A DNA stretch of 56,087 bases, from contig JAITQN010000110.1 of the NCBI GenBank assembly GCA_031288865.1, forward strand, positions 1 through 56,087, read 5' to 3'. Within the stretch, counting starts at the first letter, position 1, and each line of letters begins with the position of its first letter. Source of the stretch: Prevotellaceae bacterium. Lineage in GTDB: Bacteria; Bacteroidota; Bacteroidia; Bacteroidales; UBA932. This document shows, piece by piece, positions 30,897-40,889 of this stretch. The notes under the pieces are model-generated. The model did no database searches, was not told the origin of the DNA, and saw only the letters and a program-made list of their open reading frames with translations. Position numbers and translations under genes: made by a program.

Positions 30897-31874
30897 ATGA
30901 AGACAATTAGAAAAACATATATAGCGCTTGCGCTGGCAATACCCTGCCTGTTGCTCCTCGCTTGCAATGACGAATGGACCGACGAGCAATATGAAAAAAC
31001 CGTATCATTCGTCAAATCGGGGTATACGGACGTGTACCTTAAATACCGGGAAAACGGCGTGGCGCCCTACAAAATCCCGCTGGTGGTGAGCGGCTCCACC
31101 GCCAACGACCAGGATGTGGTGGTGACGGTGGCCTTAGACCCCGACACCCTGGTTGACTTGAACCTCGACCGCTTCCGGAATCGAACCGATTTATACTTCA
31201 AAATGCTGGAACCGGAATATTACGACCTGAAATCGACAACGGCAACAATACCTGCCGGAGCAGACGTCGGCCTGCTCGATATTGATTTCAAATTACAGGG
31301 ACTGGACTTGGTCGATAAATACATCCTGCCGCTGAAAATCAAGGCTACTTCGGCGCATGCGCCTTCGCCCCGAAAATGGTACAAAAAAACGATGATGCGG
31401 ATTATCCCTTTCAACGACTTTTCGGGAAACTATATACCTACGAATGCAACAATCTACTGGGGAGATCCCAATAATCCGTCAAGTACGGCCTATGAAGAAC
31501 ACCGGGAAGCCCGTGTGGTAGACTCGAGCACGGTATTCTTCTACGCCGGGCTTATCCAGGAACAGGCGCTCAACCGGGCGCTCTATAAAGTGCGGATGCG
31601 ATTTAACCCCGACAATACGCTGACCTTAACGGCCGACAGTGCACGGATTCAATTCTCCCAGATAGGCGACGGAAATTATGAAATCAAAACCGAAACCGAC
31701 CCTACGATACCCTATCTGGAACAGCGCTATACGATAATCTCCATGGCGTATCAGTTCATAGACCTGACCAACCCCACCGACCCGATAGGTTATCAGGTGC
31801 AGTGCAGGATGACGATGGAACGTAAACGGAACACTTTAATCCCGGAAGAAGACCAGCAATTTATCTTTGACTGA
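30897..31874 (+). CDS. DUF1735/DUF4361-like PUL lipoprotein
   Basis: 'LLLACNDEWTDEQYEKTVSFVKSG...VYLKYRENGVAPYKIPLVVSGS' arrangement; located directly after SusD. Confidence 0.65.
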   Translation: MKTIRKTYIALALAIPCLLLLACNDEWTDEQYEKTVSFVKSGYTDVYLKYRENGVAPYKIPLVVSGSTANDQDVVVTVALDPDTLVDLNLDRFRNRTDLYFKMLEPEYYDLKSTTATIPAGADVGLLDIDFKLQGLDLVDKYILPLKIKATSAHAPSPRKWYKKTMMRIIPFNDFSGNYIPTNATIYWGDPNNPSSTAYEEHREARVVDSSTVFFYAGLIQEQALNRALYKVRMRFNPDNTLTLTADSARIQFSQIGDGNYEIKTETDPTIPYLEQRYTIISMAYQFIDLTNPTDPIGYQVQCRMTMERKRNTLIPEEDQQFIFD

Positions 31875-34402
31875 TGGGAAACAATTCCGTATGGAACAGA
31901 AACGAGAGGGCGCAGCGGGAAAAAAATTATTTACTGTTGTTTCTCCTTGCGCTCTTAGTTATACCGGTGAACGCGGAAGAGTGTATATCATATACAAAAA
32001 CAGGCAACGCCTTTATTTTTAACTGCACCAACGGCGCCAAACTGTCTATGGAGCTTTGCAGCCATTCGGTGATTAAAATCCGGTTCGACCCTGCGGGCGC
32101 GTTTACCCGCCGCAATCCGTCGTTCGCGGTAGTCAACGAACAATTGGAAGAAATGGGAGAAATAGCCGTAAACGAACAGGCGGCTTGCTATGAAATATAC
32201 ACTTCGAAATTACGCATCCGCCTCAACAAAAATCCCATGCAACTGCAAATTTTTGACAAGTGGCAAAGGTTAATTTTTAGCGATTTTAAAGACAAGGGAC
32301 ATATTGCAGATTCCTTATCCAAAAAGGCATATAAGGTATTGCAAAAAGACGAAAAATTCTTTGGGCTGGGCGAAAAAACAGGGACACTCAACCGGCGCGG
32401 ACATTCGTATAAAATGTGGAACAGCGATAAACCGTGTTACAGCGTGTCGGAAGACCCGCTCTACAAGAGCATACCGTTTTTTATGAGCAGCTACCGCTAC
32501 GGCATATTTCTGGACAACACCTACAAAACCGAATTTAAGTTCGGAACCGAGTCGGACGACTACTATTCGTTTGAAGCGCCCGGCGGCGAATTTATATACT
32601 ACTTTATTTTCGGAAAAGATTACAAGGAAATTCAGCAACAGTATATCGCCCTGACGGGAAAGCCGGTCATACCTCCAAAGTGGGCATTGGGCTTTGCGCA
32701 ATGCCGGGGACTCTATACCTCCGAAGCGCAAGCGCTCGACATTGCCGCCGAGTTTCGCAAACGTCAAATCCCGTGCGACATTATTTATCAGGACATCGGA
32801 TGGACACAGGAACTGCAAAATTTCGACTGGCGAAAAGGCAACTATACAAATCCCAAAACAATGTTGGAGACATTGCACCGGCAAGGATTCAAGATGATTG
32901 TATCGCAAGACCCGGTAATCTCGCAATCCAACAAAGCGCAATGGCAAGAGGCGGATAACGCCGGCTATTTTGTAAAGGACGTTCGCACCGGAAAAACGTA
33001 CGACATGCCCTGGCCATGGGGCGGCAACTGCGGTGTGGTGGATTTTACCTTACCCGATGTGGCCGAGTGGTGGGGCGAGTACCAGCAAAAACCGCTGAAC
33101 GACGGTGTGAGCGGCTTCTGGACAGATATGGGCGAGCCGGCCTGGAGCAACGAACATGAGCCCGACCGCCTGAACATGCAGCATCATGCAGGCATGCACA
33201 ATGAAATACACAACGTGTATGGCTTCACATGGGACAAAGTGGTAAAAGAGCAATTTGAAAAACGAAATCCCGGCAAACGCATTTTCCAAATGACACGCAC
33301 CGCCTACGCCGGACTGCAACGTTACACCTTCGGTTGGACAGGCGACAGCGGAAACGGGAACGATGTGCTCGACGGTTGGGCGCAACTGTCCAACCAAATT
33401 GCCGTAGGAATTTCGGCCGGATTGGGAGGGATACCTTTCTGGACAACGGATATTTCTGGCTACTGCGGAGATATTACCGACTACCCGGCTATGGCCGAGT
33501 TATACACCCGGTGGATGCAATTCGGCATATTCAATCCGCTGAGCCGCGCCCACCACGAGGGCGACAATGCCGCAGAGCCGTGGATGTTCGGAGAAGCCAC
33601 AGAGAAAAATTGCAAGGCAGCCATCGAACTCAAATACCAATTGTTTCCTTACCTGTACACCTATGCCCGCAAAGCGCATGACACCGGCCTGCCCATCATC
33701 AGAGGCTTGTTCATGGAATATCCCAACGACAAACAGGCCGCAGGAATAGATGACCAGTTCATGTTCGGTGAAGAATTGCTGGTGGCGCCCGTAGTAAAAA
33801 AAGGCGCACGGACAAAACAGGTTTACTTGCCCGACGGCGAATGGATTGATTTCAATGACAGGCAAGCTGTTTACCAGGGCGGCCAGACCATCACATACCG
33901 GGCACCGTTACATGTAATTCCTGTTTTCGTAAAACGAGGCTCGATAATTCCTCAAATGCCCGTAATGCAGTATATCCATGAGAAAAAAGATTATCCGCTA
34001 TTGGTGCACATATTCCCCCACTACGAAGAGGGAACGGCCTCATTCGAATGGTATGAAGACGAAGGAGAAAATCTGGATTATCTGAACAATATTTGTTCGA
34101 GAACGACATGCCGCTGTACCACGCTGCCCCCCGGTTATATTACGACCATTACAGCCAAAGACAACGGGTTTATTCCATCAGAAAAAAGAAATCTGGTATT
34201 GAAATATCATATTATATCGCCTCCTCGTGAGGTAAAAGTAAATGGGGAAAAGGCTGGGAAGGTGGGAATGGAAACCCTTTCAGAAAAGATGGAAACGGAT
34301 TTCAACGCCGTGCAATGGTCGTGGGACGAATCAACGAAAGAATGTTGGGTAAAGATACCGGATAAAAGAAAGGATACTACTCTTATCGAACTACTGCTAT
34401 AG
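31874..34402 (+). CDS. Glycoside hydrolase family 31 protein
   Basis: 842 aa; 'FFGLGEKTGTLNRRG', nucleophile region 'GVSGFWTDMGEP', 'GWTGDS', 'GGIPFWTTDISGY'. Confidence 0.9.
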   Translation: MGNNSVWNRNERAQREKNYLLLFLLALLVIPVNAEECISYTKTGNAFIFNCTNGAKLSMELCSHSVIKIRFDPAGAFTRRNPSFAVVNEQLEEMGEIAVNEQAACYEIYTSKLRIRLNKNPMQLQIFDKWQRLIFSDFKDKGHIADSLSKKAYKVLQKDEKFFGLGEKTGTLNRRGHSYKMWNSDKPCYSVSEDPLYKSIPFFMSSYRYGIFLDNTYKTEFKFGTESDDYYSFEAPGGEFIYYFIFGKDYKEIQQQYIALTGKPVIPPKWALGFAQCRGLYTSEAQALDIAAEFRKRQIPCDIIYQDIGWTQELQNFDWRKGNYTNPKTMLETLHRQGFKMIVSQDPVISQSNKAQWQEADNAGYFVKDVRTGKTYDMPWPWGGNCGVVDFTLPDVAEWWGEYQQKPLNDGVSGFWTDMGEPAWSNEHEPDRLNMQHHAGMHNEIHNVYGFTWDKVVKEQFEKRNPGKRIFQMTRTAYAGLQRYTFGWTGDSGNGNDVLDGWAQLSNQIAVGISAGLGGIPFWTTDISGYCGDITDYPAMAELYTRWMQFGIFNPLSRAHHEGDNAAEPWMFGEATEKNCKAAIELKYQLFPYLYTYARKAHDTGLPIIRGLFMEYPNDKQAAGIDDQFMFGEELLVAPVVKKGARTKQVYLPDGEWIDFNDRQAVYQGGQTITYRAPLHVIPVFVKRGSIIPQMPVMQYIHEKKDYPLLVHIFPHYEEGTASFEWYEDEGENLDYLNNICSRTTCRCTTLPPGYITTITAKDNGFIPSEKRNLVLKYHIISPPREVKVNGEKAGKVGMETLSEKMETDFNAVQWSWDESTKECWVKIPDKRKDTTLIELLL

Positions 34403-34421
34403 CTGTTACAAAAAAAAATAT

Positions 34422-34429
34422 TATATTTG
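34422..34429 (+). promoter_or_regulatory. Bacteroidota -7 box TATATTTG before the GH43-like gene
   Basis: TAnnTTTG, 27 bp upstream of ATG 34456. Confidence 0.4.
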
Positions 34430-34455
34430 CGACACTTATTAATAACAACAATCTT

Positions 34456-35406
34456 ATGAAAATAAAACAGGCAATTTTCGTGATTATCGCAGCTACGCTG
34501 ACGTCGTGCGGCGAACAAGGCGGAAACCCCGTCTTCGAGGGCTGGTATGCCGACCCCGAAGCTATCATCTACGACAACACCTGCTGGATTTACCCCACAT
34601 ACAGCGACGTGTACGAACAGCAAGTTTTCTTCGACTGCTTCTCGTCCGACGACCTGGTGCATTGGAAAAAACACCCGCGTATCCTCGACACCACCGAAGT
34701 CCGCTGGGCAAAACGAGCCATGTGGGCGCCGTCAGTCATCCGTAAAGACGGAAAATACTACTACTTCTTCTCGGCCAACGACGTGCACGAAGGCGAAATT
34801 GGCGGCATCGGTGTGGCTGTGAGCGACCGCCCCGAAGGCCCCTACAAAGACCTCCTCGGAAAACCGCTCATCAACGACATTGTGAACGGTGCACAGCCTA
34901 TCGACCAGTTCGTTTTCTGCGACAACGACACCACCTACTACCTCTACTACGGCGGCTGGCGGCACTGCAACATAGTGCGCCTGAACGACGATTTCACCGC
35001 CCTCGTCCCGCACAGCGATGGAACAATATACAAAGAAATAACACCCGAAAACTATGTGGAAGGGCCGTTCATGTTCAAGAAAAATGACAAATATTACTTC
35101 ATGTGGAGCGAAGGCGGATGGACGGGTCCCGATTACGCGGTGGCCTATGCCATTGCCGACTCCCCCTTCGGGCCTTTTCACCGCGAAAAGGTAATTTTGC
35201 AACAGGATACCACAGTCGCCACCGGCGCCGGACATCACTCAATAGTCCAACCTCCCGGCACCAACGACTACTACATCGTCTATCACTGCCGACCGTTGGG
35301 TGAAACGCACGCCAACCACCGTGTAACGTGTATCGACCGGCTGTTCTTCGATGAAAACGGACGAATAAAACCGGTGAAAATCACATTTAAAAGCGTGGCA
35401 CGGTAG
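34456..35406 (+). CDS. Glycoside hydrolase family 43-like lipoprotein (five-bladed propeller)
   Basis: 316 aa; 'LTSCGEQ' lipobox, 'GWYADPEAIIYDNTCWIYPT', 'MWAPSVIRKDGKYYYFFS', 'YVEGPFMFKKNDKYYFMWS'. Confidence 0.82.
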   Translation: MKIKQAIFVIIAATLTSCGEQGGNPVFEGWYADPEAIIYDNTCWIYPTYSDVYEQQVFFDCFSSDDLVHWKKHPRILDTTEVRWAKRAMWAPSVIRKDGKYYYFFSANDVHEGEIGGIGVAVSDRPEGPYKDLLGKPLINDIVNGAQPIDQFVFCDNDTTYYLYYGGWRHCNIVRLNDDFTALVPHSDGTIYKEITPENYVEGPFMFKKNDKYYFMWSEGGWTGPDYAVAYAIADSPFGPFHREKVILQQDTTVATGAGHHSIVQPPGTNDYYIVYHCRPLGETHANHRVTCIDRLFFDENGRIKPVKITFKSVAR

Positions 35407-35452
35407 AAACAATTCGCACGGCTATTGGGAAAAACAAGAATGATGCACATTG

Positions 35453-35466
35453 CCGGTTTCGACCGG
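35453..35466. terminator. Small UUCG-loop hairpin between convergent GH43-like and recQ genes
   Basis: CCGGT-TTCG-ACCGG followed by TTTG. Confidence 0.3.
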
Positions 35467-35486
35467 TTTGAATATCGCCCTTTGGA

Positions 35487-37676
35487 TCAGTTCGCCACTT
35501 CCGACATAAATCTGATGCGCACCAGCCGCACTTCTTCCTCCGTGCAGTCGTGGCCTAATGCGGCCATGGCGGCGTCTAATGTTTCATCCTCGGCTTCTTC
35601 CTTGAAATAAGTGTAAATGTCGGTAACCTTGTCTTCATCCATCACCGCCTCGATATAATAATTGATGTTTAATTTGGTTCCCGAATTGACAATCGCTTCG
35701 ATTTCCGTGAACAGTTCTTCCATGGTGAACCCTTTTACGTCGGCAATGTCTTCAAACATCAGCTTGCGGTCGATGCTCTGAATGATAAAAACCTTGGTGC
35801 TTGATTTGTTGACCACCGATTTCACGATAAGATCCTGCGGCCGCGTGATATCTTTTTCGTCGACATATTGTTTGATGAGTTGTACAAAATCCTCGCCGTA
35901 TTTTTTCGCTTTGCCCTCGCCTACGCCCTGGCAGTTCTTCAACTCGTCGAGTGTAATAGGGTATTGGATGGCCATATCTTCGAGCGACGGGTCCTGGAAG
36001 ATGACGAACGGAGGAAGTTGTAACCGCTTGGAAACGCTGCGGCGCAAGTCTTTCAGCATGGCCAGTAATTCTTCATCGCAGGCTGCGCCCTTGTTTTGTA
36101 TGATTACTTCGTCGTTGTCGTCGCTTTCGGAATATTCGCGGTCTTCGGTGAGCTGCACGGGATAGGGGTCTTTCAGGTAGGCGCGGCCCTTGGGCGTCAC
36201 TTTCAGCAATCCGTAATTGTCAATTTCTTTTTCGACGAAATGCAGGATCAACGCATGCCTGATGATCGCATTCCAGAACCGAATATCCTTGTCGGCGCCC
36301 GATCCGAACAGCTCATGTTCATGATGCCGGTATGATTTGATGGTGGAATTTATGATCCCGACAAGAATATTAGTGATGTGCTCGGTTTTGAATTTTTCTT
36401 TTACAGCCAGCATGGTTTCCAGTACCTGTATGAGGTATTCGCGCCCTTCAAATTGTTGTTTCGGGAACAGGCAGTTGTCGCAGTTGCCGCAGTTTTCTTC
36501 AATATAGTCCTCCCCGAAATAATTTAGCAGCAGCTTGCGCCGGCATATACTCGATTCGGCATAGGCCGCTGCTTCCTGCAGCAGTTGCTTGCTGATTTCC
36601 TGTTCGGCTATCGGCTTCCCCTGCATGAATTTTTCGAGTTTATGAATGTCCTTGTAGCTGTAGAACGTGATGCAGCGCCCTTCGCCGCCGTCGCGTCCCG
36701 CGCGCCCTGTTTCCTGGTAGTACCCCTCGAGGCTTTTCGGAATATCGTAATGAATTACAAACCTCACGTCGGGCTTGTCAATCCCCATGCCGAAAGCAAT
36801 GGTGGCCACAATTATGTCGGCGCTTTCCATCAGGAACTGATCCTGATTGTTCGAACGGGTGTTGGCGTCCATGCCCGCGTGGTAAGGCAAAGCCTTGATG
36901 CCATTCACCTTCAGCAATTCGGAAAGGTCTTCCACTTTTTTACGGCTCAGGCAATAGATAATGCCCGACTTCCCTTCGTTATGCTTGATGAATTTGATGA
37001 TTTCCTTTTCGGTATTGACCTTTGAGCGGATCTCGTAATACAGGTTCGGCCGGTTGAACGACGACTTAAACACCTGCACATCCAGCATGCCGAGGGATCG
37101 CTGAATGTCGTGCTGCACTTTCGGCGTGGCCGTGGCCGTGAGCGCAATAAGCGGCGCCGCCCCGATTTCGTTGATGATAGGGCGAATCCGGCGGTATTCG
37201 GGCCGGAAGTCATGCCCCCATTCCGAAATACAGTGCGCTTCGTCCACCGCATAAAACGAAATCTTCAGTTGCCTGAGTAATACCACATTTTCTTCTTTCG
37301 TCAACGATTCCGGCGCCACATACAGCAATTTGGTGGCACCCTTCAGCAGGTCATCGCGCACGTCCTGCGCCTGTTGTTTGGTGAGTGAAGAATTAAGGAA
37401 GTGGGCTACACCGTTATTGTCGGTAATAAATCCGCGGATGGCGTCCACCTGGTTTTTCATGAGTGCAATCAGTGGGGAAATGACTATCGCCGTGCCTTCC
37501 AGCATGAGTGCCGGAAGCTGGTAGCACAATGACTTTCCGCCGCCGGTAGGCATCAGCACAAAAGTATCGTTCCCTTCCAACACGTTTTTGATAATGGGCT
37601 CCTGTAATCCTTTAAAAGCTTCAAAACCAAAATATTTTTTGAGTTGCTCGTAGAGATTCTTGGTTATCGTCTCCAT
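35487..37676 (-). CDS. recQ: ATP-dependent DNA helicase RecQ
   Basis: 729 aa; 'LMPTGGGKSLCYQLPAL', 'DEAHCISEWGHDFRPEY', 'QETGRAGRDG', Zn-binding 'CRRKLLLNYFGE..CGNCDNC', HRDC-like region. Confidence 0.95.
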   Translation of the reverse strand: METITKNLYEQLKKYFGFEAFKGLQEPIIKNVLEGNDTFVLMPTGGGKSLCYQLPALMLEGTAIVISPLIALMKNQVDAIRGFITDNNGVAHFLNSSLTKQQAQDVRDDLLKGATKLLYVAPESLTKEENVVLLRQLKISFYAVDEAHCISEWGHDFRPEYRRIRPIINEIGAAPLIALTATATPKVQHDIQRSLGMLDVQVFKSSFNRPNLYYEIRSKVNTEKEIIKFIKHNEGKSGIIYCLSRKKVEDLSELLKVNGIKALPYHAGMDANTRSNNQDQFLMESADIIVATIAFGMGIDKPDVRFVIHYDIPKSLEGYYQETGRAGRDGGEGRCITFYSYKDIHKLEKFMQGKPIAEQEISKQLLQEAAAYAESSICRRKLLLNYFGEDYIEENCGNCDNCLFPKQQFEGREYLIQVLETMLAVKEKFKTEHITNILVGIINSTIKSYRHHEHELFGSGADKDIRFWNAIIRHALILHFVEKEIDNYGLLKVTPKGRAYLKDPYPVQLTEDREYSESDDNDEVIIQNKGAACDEELLAMLKDLRRSVSKRLQLPPFVIFQDPSLEDMAIQYPITLDELKNCQGVGEGKAKKYGEDFVQLIKQYVDEKDITRPQDLIVKSVVNKSSTKVFIIQSIDRKLMFEDIADVKGFTMEELFTEIEAIVNSGTKLNINYYIEAVMDEDKVTDIYTYFKEEAEDETLDAAMAALGHDCTEEEVRLVRIRFMSEVAN

Positions 37677-37681
37677 TTTTT

Positions 37682-37689
37682 GTATCTTT
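37682..37689 (+). promoter_or_regulatory. Bacteroidota -7 box TATCTTTG upstream of kdsD
   Basis: TAnnTTTG match 45 bp upstream of ORF start. Confidence 0.4.
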
Positions 37690-37733
37690 GCGAGGTCTAA
37701 GATACGATTTTTTTATATATAAAACAAATTTAA

Positions 37734-38705
37734 GTGTTGTATTCTACTAAAAATATATTAAATACGGCTAAAGATGTTATTGAAAATGAGACTGCTGCAA
37801 TAGCTAAAATGGTATCGGGACTGGATGAGCATTTTTCTGAAACGGTCAGGTTAATGTATGAAGGACGCGGCCGGGTGGTTGTATCGGGCATCGGCAAAAG
37901 CGCTATTGTGGCCGCCAAGATTGTAGCGACGCTCAACTCTACGGGCACGCCTGCTATTTTCATGCATGCCGCCGATGCGATCCACGGGGATTTGGGCGTC
38001 ATTCAACCCGACGATATCGTGCTGTGCCTCTCGAAGAGCGGTAATACCGCCGAAATAAAAATATTGGTGCCGCTTATTAAGAATATGGGCAATACGCTTG
38101 TGGGCATGGTGTCGCAACCGGATTCCTACCTGGCGCAACATGCCGACTACGTGCTGCACGTGCCGGTCGACAAGGAGGCCTGCCCGAATAATCTGGCGCC
38201 CACCACCAGCACTACAGCGCAAATGGTGATGGGCGATGCGCTGGCGATTTGTTTGCTGAAAATGCGCGGCTTCACGGCGCAGGATTTCGCGCGGGTGCAT
38301 CCGGGCGGCTCGCTGGGCAAGAAGCTCTACCTCCGCGTATCAGATCTGATAGATCCGGCGCGCAAACCGCAGGTGAACCTACACGACACGATCCCGCAAA
38401 GTATTATGGTGATTTCGGCCAACCGCCTTGGCGCTACGGCCGTGGTGGATGAAAACGGCCGTCTGGCGGGCATTATCACCGATGGCGACGTGCGGCGCAT
38501 GTTGGGGAAATGGCAGCAGTTCGACAAGCTCACGGCCGGCGATATCATGACCAAAAATCCCAAGTTCGTCGAGGCCGGCGAGATGGCTATTAAGGCGTTT
38601 AACTTAATGGACGAGAACCAAATCTCGCAATTGGTGGTGACGGACAACGGACAATATGCGGGAATGGTGCATGTGCACGATATCCTCCGGGAAGGCATTG
38701 TATAG
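37734..38705 (+). CDS. kdsD: Arabinose-5-phosphate isomerase (KpsF/GutQ family)
   Basis: 323 aa; SIS domain 'VVVSGIGKSAIVAAKIVATLNSTGTPAIFMHAADAIHGDLG' and two CBS domains. Confidence 0.93.
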   Translation: MLYSTKNILNTAKDVIENETAAIAKMVSGLDEHFSETVRLMYEGRGRVVVSGIGKSAIVAAKIVATLNSTGTPAIFMHAADAIHGDLGVIQPDDIVLCLSKSGNTAEIKILVPLIKNMGNTLVGMVSQPDSYLAQHADYVLHVPVDKEACPNNLAPTTSTTAQMVMGDALAICLLKMRGFTAQDFARVHPGGSLGKKLYLRVSDLIDPARKPQVNLHDTIPQSIMVISANRLGATAVVDENGRLAGIITDGDVRRMLGKWQQFDKLTAGDIMTKNPKFVEAGEMAIKAFNLMDENQISQLVVTDNGQYAGMVHVHDILREGIV

Positions 38706-38738
38706 AGTTAAGAACTAAGAGTTAAGAATTGAGAAAGA
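38704..38738. repeat. Heptamer (7-bp period) intergenic repeat
   Basis: AGAGTTA AGAACTA AGAGTTA AGAATTG AGAAAGA; 26-mer 38705-38730 recurs inverted at 46182-46207. Confidence 0.8.
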
Positions 38739-39463
38739 TGTTGTTGCATTGTAAAAATTTGATCAAGCGGTATGGCTCGCGCACTGTCGTGAAGGGGGTG
38801 ACCATTAATGTGGAACAGGGCGAAATCGTAGGGCTGCTCGGCCCGAACGGTGCGGGAAAAACCACTACTTTTTACATGTTTGTAGGGCTTATCAAAGCAA
38901 ACAGCGGGCAAATTTTTTTAGATGATACGGATATCACGAAAGAACCGATGTACCGCCGTGCACAAATGGGCGTGGGCTATTTGGCGCAGGAAGCCTCCGT
39001 GTTTCGCCGGATGACGGTGGAGCAAAATATCCTTTCGGTGATGGAAATAACCGCGATGACGAAGGCCCAGTGTTATGAAAAATTAGAAGTACTGATTGAC
39101 GAATTCGGGCTGCACAAGGTGCGCAAGAGCTACGGTGTGCAACTGTCGGGCGGGGAGCGCAGGCGCTGCGAAATTGCGCGGGCGCTGGCCATCTCGCCTA
39201 AATTTATTTTGCTCGACGAGCCTTTTGCCGGCGTGGATCCCATTGCGGTGGAAGATATCCAGTCGATCGTGGCGAAACTGAAAGAAAAAAATATCGGCAT
39301 TATTATCACCGACCACAATGTACACGAAACCCTCGCTATTACCGACAGGGCGTATTTGCTGTATGATGGGAGTATTTTGGAAAGCGGCACCGCCGAAGAC
39401 TTGGCGGCCAATCCGGAAGTGCGCCGGAAATACCTTGGGAAGAATTTTGAATTGAGGCGATAG
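38729..39463 (+). CDS. lptB: LPS export ABC transporter ATP-binding protein
   Basis: 244 aa; Walker A 'GPNGAGKTT', signature 'LSGGERRR', Walker B '[13 protein letters not shown]'; adjacent to kdsD. Confidence 0.92.
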   Translation: MRKMLLHCKNLIKRYGSRTVVKGVTINVEQGEIVGLLGPNGAGKTTTFYMFVGLIKANSGQIFLDDTDITKEPMYRRAQMGVGYLAQEASVFRRMTVEQNILSVMEITAMTKAQCYEKLEVLIDEFGLHKVRKSYGVQLSGGERRRCEIARALAISPKFILLDEPFAGVDPIAVEDIQSIVAKLKEKNIGIIITDHNVHETLAITDRAYLLYDGSILESGTAEDLAANPEVRRKYLGKNFELRR

Positions 39464-39475
39464 GAAAGGGGAACA

Positions 39476-40819
39476 ATGCAGAACACATCTTCAACAAACA
39501 TACTGGAAACGGGAAAGGTAGGCAAGTTGCTCTATCAATACGCCTTGCCGTCGATTATCAGCTCGGTGATGGTGGCGCTTTACAATGTGGTCGACCGCAT
39601 TTTTATCGGACACGGCATGGGGCCTATGGCCATATCGGGACTGGCGCTTACGTTCCCGCTGCTGAACCTGCTGCAGGCATTCGGCACGCTGATCGGCGTG
39701 GGCGCCGCCACCCGCATGTCGATCGTGCTGGGCATGAAAGACGTGCTGTGGGCGGAAAAAATATTGGGGAACAGCCTCCTGCTCACACTCTCCATATCGG
39801 GCACGGTGATTGCCGTGTCTACGATTTTCATGCACCCGATTCTGGAACTGTTCGGCGGAAGTGAACAAACCATCCCCTATGCCGCCGAATACCTGTATTA
39901 CGTGATACCGGGCAGTATTTTCACGTCCCTGAGCTTTAACCATGCCGGATTGATGCGGTCTTCGGGCTATCCGCAAAAATCAATGGTGGTGATCCTCATC
40001 GGCGCCGCGCTGAATATTATACTCGACCCCATTTTCATTTTTGTATTCGACATGGGCATACAAGGTGCGGCGATTGCCACGGTGCTGTCGATGATGGTGA
40101 GCGCGTGGTTTGCCATGCATCACTTTTTTAAGCCCTCGTCGTTTATCCGCTATCGTAAATATGCGTTCAGGGTGGAACGGCGCATCGTGCGTAACATCAT
40201 TGCCATTGGCCTGTCGCCTTTCCTGGTCAACGCCATGGCGAGCATCATCAATATGGTGATGAACCAAATGCTGGTCACGCATGGCGGCGACATTGCCATT
40301 GGGGTGAACGGCATTATTTCCGGATACGGGATTATGGTGGTGATGGTTATTTTCGGGCTGTGCCAGGGCATGCAGCCCATCGTGGGATACAACTACGGCG
40401 CGCAACAGCTGAGGAGGGTAAAAGACGCTTATATGCTCACCGTGCGGGCGGCGACTGTGGTCACGGCGGTGAGTTTCGTGCTGGCCATGCTCATGCCGCG
40501 CCAAATGGCGATGGTGTTTACCGACGACCCGGAACTACTTGATATTTCGACCTCGGCTATTCGCATTTCCTTTATGGCTTTCGCCGTGATTGGCTTTCAG
40601 ATTGTGACAGGACAGTTTTTCCAGTCCATCGGAAAGGCCGGGAATGCCATCTTCCTGAGTTTGTCGCGACAGGCGGTGTTTCTGCTTCCTGCATTATTGA
40701 TAGGCGCTCGTTGCTGGGGGCTTCATGGCGTGTTTATCGCCCTGCCGGTATCCGATTTCCTGGCTACCGTGGTGGCTATGTATATGATTATAAGGGAATA
40801 CAGAATAAATCAATATTAA
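39476..40819 (+). CDS. MATE family efflux transporter
   Basis: 447 aa, multiple TM segments; 'VDRIFIGHGMGPMAISGLALTFP', 'GICQGMQPIVGYNYGA'-type motif (GLCQGMQPIVGYNYGA). Confidence 0.92.
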   Translation: MQNTSSTNILETGKVGKLLYQYALPSIISSVMVALYNVVDRIFIGHGMGPMAISGLALTFPLLNLLQAFGTLIGVGAATRMSIVLGMKDVLWAEKILGNSLLLTLSISGTVIAVSTIFMHPILELFGGSEQTIPYAAEYLYYVIPGSIFTSLSFNHAGLMRSSGYPQKSMVVILIGAALNIILDPIFIFVFDMGIQGAAIATVLSMMVSAWFAMHHFFKPSSFIRYRKYAFRVERRIVRNIIAIGLSPFLVNAMASIINMVMNQMLVTHGGDIAIGVNGIISGYGIMVVMVIFGLCQGMQPIVGYNYGAQQLRRVKDAYMLTVRAATVVTAVSFVLAMLMPRQMAMVFTDDPELLDISTSAIRISFMAFAVIGFQIVTGQFFQSIGKAGNAIFLSLSRQAVFLLPALLIGARCWGLHGVFIALPVSDFLATVVAMYMIIREYRINQY

Positions 40820-40867
40820 TGACGATAAAATTTCTACCGACAGGCATGTAAGTTTGTGAATTTTATC

Positions 40868-40875
40868 TATCTTTG
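40868..40875 (+). promoter_or_regulatory. Bacteroidota -7 box TATCTTTG
   Basis: TAnnTTTG immediately upstream of 40890 ORF. Confidence 0.4.
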
Positions 40876-40889
40876 CTCCATCAAACAAC

